Part shown: one piece after another, positions 60,121 to 64,000 of the stretch
Layout: the number at the start of each line of letters is the position of its first letter
Numbering within the stretch: the first letter of the stretch is position 1
Assembly: GCF_009730915.1 (NCBI RefSeq)
Contig: NC_052480.1
Location: 22,208,419 to 22,272,418, forward strand
Source of the DNA: Dioscorea cayenensis subsp. rotundata
Lineage: Eukaryota > Streptophyta > Magnoliopsida > Dioscoreales > Dioscoreaceae
Direction: 5' to 3'
Length of the DNA stretch: 64,000 bases
The notes under the pieces: generated by a model
The model's database searches: none
Seen by the model: the letters and a program-made list of their open reading frames with translations, nothing else
What the model was told of the DNA's origin: nothing
Made by a program: the position numbers and the translations under genes

Positions 60121-61725
60121 TGTCGGGCAAAGCAAGTGCCACTAGCAATGAGGTCTCCACCTAGGACACAGACTAACATTTATCTCAGAGTTTGTTTTGT
60201 CACCTAATTTTCCCAAGGTTTTTTTATTTTATAATTGTTGTATGTTAATACACATTTAATGGATCTCTTATACTTTTTGTTTTTCTTTAGTCTTTCATTT
60301 CTTCCGTTGTCATATACTCTTTTTGTTTTCCTTTTCTTTAGTGAAGCTGTGTTCATTTTTTTTAATGATGTACTTCTTCTATTTAATTTAATGCAAGTGG
60401 TTTATCCACCTTTAAAAAAATCTATAAAATTAAAAAAATACAAAAAATTATTTTAAAAATCAGATTCAACCAATAAAAGACCTTTTGATTGAGTTGAATA
60501 AAAAACAAAGAAAAACAGAAGCCGTGGAAATTAGAAAAGGGGAGTGAAAATATCAGCCCCATGTTATGGGAGCCAGTTAATTAACTTGTTCTTCCGGTTC
60601 AGTCCACACTTCGGTCATTGATTAAAGAATAAAGACCAACGACTTTCCAATTCTTCTATTTATTAATTATTACTCTACCCGCGGAAAGGGCAAATGCATT
60701 TCCTCTATGATTAAAAATAATAATAAATTAATATCAAATTAAAATGTTTGATTAGTTTAATTGTTGTCTAATCACAGTAAAAAGTTACCGATGTCTCCTG
60801 TCTCAACAAACAATCTAGAAAATTCTTTATAATTTGGTAACAACGACCGTAAAAGTCCTGAAAATGACTTAGAGATCCCTCATATATATTTTGGAGTGAT
60901 GTTACTATTTTGTTTTTTTTAATATTACATCAATTACTAAAAGCTTCATAACCTATTAGTACTTTATTAGAAAAAACAAAAATGACACATTCAAAAAATT
61001 TTAAATTCAAAATTCATTGAAATTAATAATAATAACGAGTCGATGATTATGGGTGTGGACTAACAGCCTAAATCATTCGTCTTTCACTTAAAAATGTATG
61101 GATTAAACAATTAATTTTCAGCCCATGCGTACGTCTTGATGTATATAACGCTTGTCTCTTTCGTAAACAAAATATATATCTTAAATTAATTTGTTTAGCA
61201 TTTGTAATAAAAAACATGCATTTATTGTGTATTATTAAAAAAAATGAACTAAAAAATGTTATTTTTAAGATATTTACGTTTTTAATATGGTTTTTAATTG
61301 TTTACTGAAATTCCAAACTCTTTTAGATTATTCATTGGTTTTGTAAATTTTTTTTAAGTTATCATGAATTTTACCATGACAGTCAATTTTAAAAAACATC
61401 TACAACAAATAAGATTTTAGTTTGGTACTACAAAAATGAAGTATATATATCATTTCTGGTAAACAAACTTTACTTATTTAATTTATCAAAATTTTTAAGT
61501 TATTATATCATTATATAAATTTGACAAAATAATATATAATCATATAACAAAACATGATGTAAAACAGTTATTAATTAACTTAAACAATTCCAAAAACTTG
61601 TTCAATTGTTCAAGATTATATGAGAGTAATAACTAAAATACTTATTAAAAAAAATAGTATTTAAAGTGTGTAATAATTTAATGTATTTAACATGAAAAAA
61701 ATATAATTGGGGTTTGTGGGCCCCA
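60121..61725. other. Intergenic
   Basis: T-rich and AT-rich DNA without a supported gene. Confidence 0.5.
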
Positions 61726-61729
61726 CTTA

Positions 61730-61925
61730 AAAGGATTACGTGGCAAAATGATGTCCACCCAGCGAGAAGGGGCCCACTACCAGTAACATGTAGAAGGTTC
61801 TCTCCTTTGGGATAAGGATTGATGAACCGTCCAACCAAAGAGATCCTGCCACGTCATCAAATCCAACCGTCCAATTCACCGACGTCACCCGCCGCATCCA
61901 CAGTGCCAGCATTGCAAACATATAT
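61730..61925. promoter_or_regulatory. GC-richer patch with ACGT boxes
   Basis: Contains TTACGTGGCA, GGGATAAGG (I-box-like), TGCCACGTCATCA, CCGTCCAA (twice) and CCGACGTCACC within 200 bp of otherwise AT-rich DNA. These resemble light- or ABA-response cores. No gene start is found next to it on either strand. Confidence 0.4.
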
Positions 61926-62024
61926 TTTCTTCTGGTCCTTCAACAAAATAAAATAGTCATATAATCCCCAAAATCCAAAATTTTTTCCGACAAACCAATG
62001 TCAGGATATGCACAGATGTAAAAC

Positions 62025-62495
62025 ATCAGGTATAAATGATACACTATTACTCATAAGCTACTCAAGTTAGCTCAAACTCGACTTGTTTATGGCCGAACTC
62101 GAGCTCGAGTAGCTTGAGTAATTAAGCGAGCCAAGTTCAAGCATCTCAATATTTGATTTGAGTGCTCGCAAGCTTAACCGAGTAGTTGTATTTGTGTGTA
62201 TATATTATATATTAGTTTATATATATAAATATATATATATATAATTGAGTGCGAGCTCGAGCTTGAGTTTGAGTTCAAGTAAAAAAATATCTCTAATTAA
62301 ATGAAAATTATTATTAATTTTTATTGAATTTAATTGAGCGAGCTCGAGTAACTCGATTTATTTATCGAGTCAAGCTTGATTTACAAAAATAAAACTCGAT
62401 CGAGTTCAAGCCAAGTATCAAGCAACGAGTTTTCAACCGAGCTCGAACTTGAGCAGCTTGCTGCTCGACTCCAAATTCGATCAATTACACTTCTA
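62025..62495. mobile_element. GAGCTCGAG-rich repeat, probable hAT-type remnant
   Basis: Many GAGCTCGAG, CTCGAGTAGCTTGAG and AGCTTGAGTT motifs in both orientations flank an AT-rich centre. The outer parts (AGGTATAAATGATACACTA...AAGCTACTCAAG and, on the minus strand, AGAAGTGTAATTGAT...AAGCTGCTCAAG) are loosely inverted. No clean target duplication. Confidence 0.45.
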
Positions 62496-63119
62496 ATAAA
62501 GTGAGGTCAACATGTATCATATTCTCTGTTTTCTTGAGTTTTGGAGTTTCATCTCGGATTCTTCCCAAAATGAGTATTATACACAAAGAACTTAGTACCA
62601 ATAGACTAAGAGAATACTAGTTCAAAGAAAATTTTACCTATCCTATTGACTATTTAATTTCTAATTTATTAGTGAAAATGTTTAATAAACTATAAAGATT
62701 AAAATATACAAACTATTTTTCATTTATAGATTAGTAAAAATAAAATGTTTACATAATTCAAGAACAAAAATAAATTTTGTATAATTTAAAAACATTGTAA
62801 TGCATCAACAACCCAAGACAAATCTTTTAATATTATATAGAGTTTGATTGATAATCTTCCACCTTGTTATATATTAAATATATTTATGAATGTTTATATA
62901 GACTTTGAAAAAAAATAATTAAAAAAAAGGAAAAAAAAGGAAAAGGATCAAATAAAAAAATATAGGAGGACCAAAAATATAGGTGTCACGCTTTTGAATT
63001 ATAGCATAAAAGATAATAATAATAATTAAAATTTTTAAAAAGTGAGAATATATATATTGAATTTTTTTGAGTTTAAAAAAATAAAAAGTGGATAAGGAAG
63101 ATATTTTGAAACAAAAATT

Positions 63120-63322
63120 TGAAATTTGAAGAAAAAGTTTGAAAAAAAAAAAATCTCCCGTATGACGGGGAGTTGGCGATTTGGTAAAACAGAAAAAAGA
63201 CTGAGAGAAAAGAAAAGAAAAAAAATAAAAATAAAAATAAAAAAAAAAGAGAAGAAGGAGAGACTGAAAAGGAAGAGAAAAGGAATGAAAAAGAAGAGAA
63301 AGAAAGAGAAGAAGACGAAGAG
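63120..63322 (+). repeat. Purine-rich low-complexity tract
   Basis: A GAAAAG/AAAAATA run of about 200 bp that gives long Lys/Arg-rich or Phe/Ser-rich chance frames on the two strands. Confidence 0.85.
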
Positions 63323-63384
63323 AATTGACGTAGTGATGCCTGTGGCGTCGTCAGAGACCTTGCTCCTCCTCGTCTTTATTTCTT

Positions 63385-63710
63385 TTCTCCGATTCCAGGT
63401 TCCGATCTTCATTCCAAGGCGTTGAGGAGATCAATGACCGATTCTTATGAAGAGGAACTTGAGAATCCAAACATCGTCGGAGTCCTTCGTCTCTATTAGT
63501 TCCTCTTCCACACTCTTTTTGCTCTCTCCAAACACTACCACGAGATAATCAAGGACAAGACAGAGGACAGCAGCGTGGTGGTGACGATGTATATGGCTTC
63601 TGCCGCCGTCACCACCCTGGCAGAACCTAAGAAGTCGCGTTGCTTGTTCTCTTCTCCGATCCCAGATCTCGATCTCCATCCCGAGGCAATGAGAAGATCA
63701 ATGGCGAGCG
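63385..63710. repeat. Direct repeat in GC-richer DNA
   Basis: TTTCTTTTCTCCGATTCCAG, GTTCCGATCTTCATTCC and AAGGCGTTGAGGAGATCAATG (63386-63435) recur as GTTCTCTTCTCCGATCCCAG, ATCTCGATCTCCATCCC and GAGGCAATGAGAAGATCAATGG (63646-63703). Offset about 260 bp. May belong to a gene leader lying partly outside the window. Confidence 0.65.
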
Positions 63711-64000
63711 ACAACATTCAATCATAAAAAAAAAAAAGAAGATCATCGATGAAGTTCTTCATCAAATTGGCTTATTGGCATTTTGATGTTTCCCTATAAA
63801 AAAAAAGAGGAAAAGATCAATTGCTCCACCACGGCAAGCAAGATGATGTTCATAACCCTAGCACAAATCTCGAGACATGTTTGAGAAACTCGTCAAGTGC
63901 TTATGACTTCGAAGAGGTAGATGCTCTTATAGAATTCCATTCAAAAATATATATACATATACATGTTCGGTTGCATCCATGAAAAAAATGCCTAGATTTT

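Noticed and set aside
63035-63425. Lys-rich and Phe-rich frames of 99-125 codons
   Set aside because: Both come from the same purine-rich simple sequence.

Overview
This is a 64 kb stretch of an AT-rich flowering-plant nuclear genome. The evidence is spliced genes with GT-AG introns, plant-specific families (TPD1-like secreted proteins, an ACT-domain-repeat protein, AP2/ERF remnants) and a dense mix of plant transposons. The species cannot be fixed from the sequence. Two runs of exactly 1000 Ns (19569-20568, 35483-36482) are scaffold gaps.

Layout. 0-2.7 kb: a decayed Mutator-like (MULE) transposase on the minus strand. 2.7-7 kb: small transposon remnants and a roughly 830 bp-spaced direct duplication. 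7-11.8 kb: a broken Ty1/copia fossil with one recognisable LTR. 12-15.7 kb: a PIF/Harbinger transposon with both genes open, inserted in a hAT remnant that itself sits in a LINE (16-19.1 kb). 20.9-23 kb: a long inverted-repeat element with a second TIR element inside it and GC-rich, capture-like segments. 24.5-35.2 kb: a host gene for a DEK-type chromatin protein on the minus strand. One of its introns, originally about 100 bp, now holds a 6.3 kb CACTA transposon (26886-33231) that carries fragments of an ERF gene and of a MAP70-like coiled-coil gene. 36.5-46.8 kb: intergenic DNA with a second ERF relic, microsatellites and several degenerate local duplications. 46.8-47.8 kb and 55.5-55.9 kb: two complete two-exon TPD1-like genes. 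Between them is a hAT element inserted inside another hAT, both with 8 bp target duplications. 56.2-58.7 kb: a complete six-exon ACT-domain-repeat (ACR) gene. 58.7-64 kb: intergenic DNA with a LINE 3' end, a GC-richer promoter-like patch and purine-rich tracts.

The host genes that look functional are the DEK-like gene, the two TPD1-like genes and the ACR gene, all on the minus strand. They do not form a pathway. The two TPD1-like genes are probably old duplicates. The main biological interest is the layered transposon history, especially the CACTA element that captured gene pieces and now sits inside the DEK-like gene. I found no rRNA, tRNA or CRISPR.
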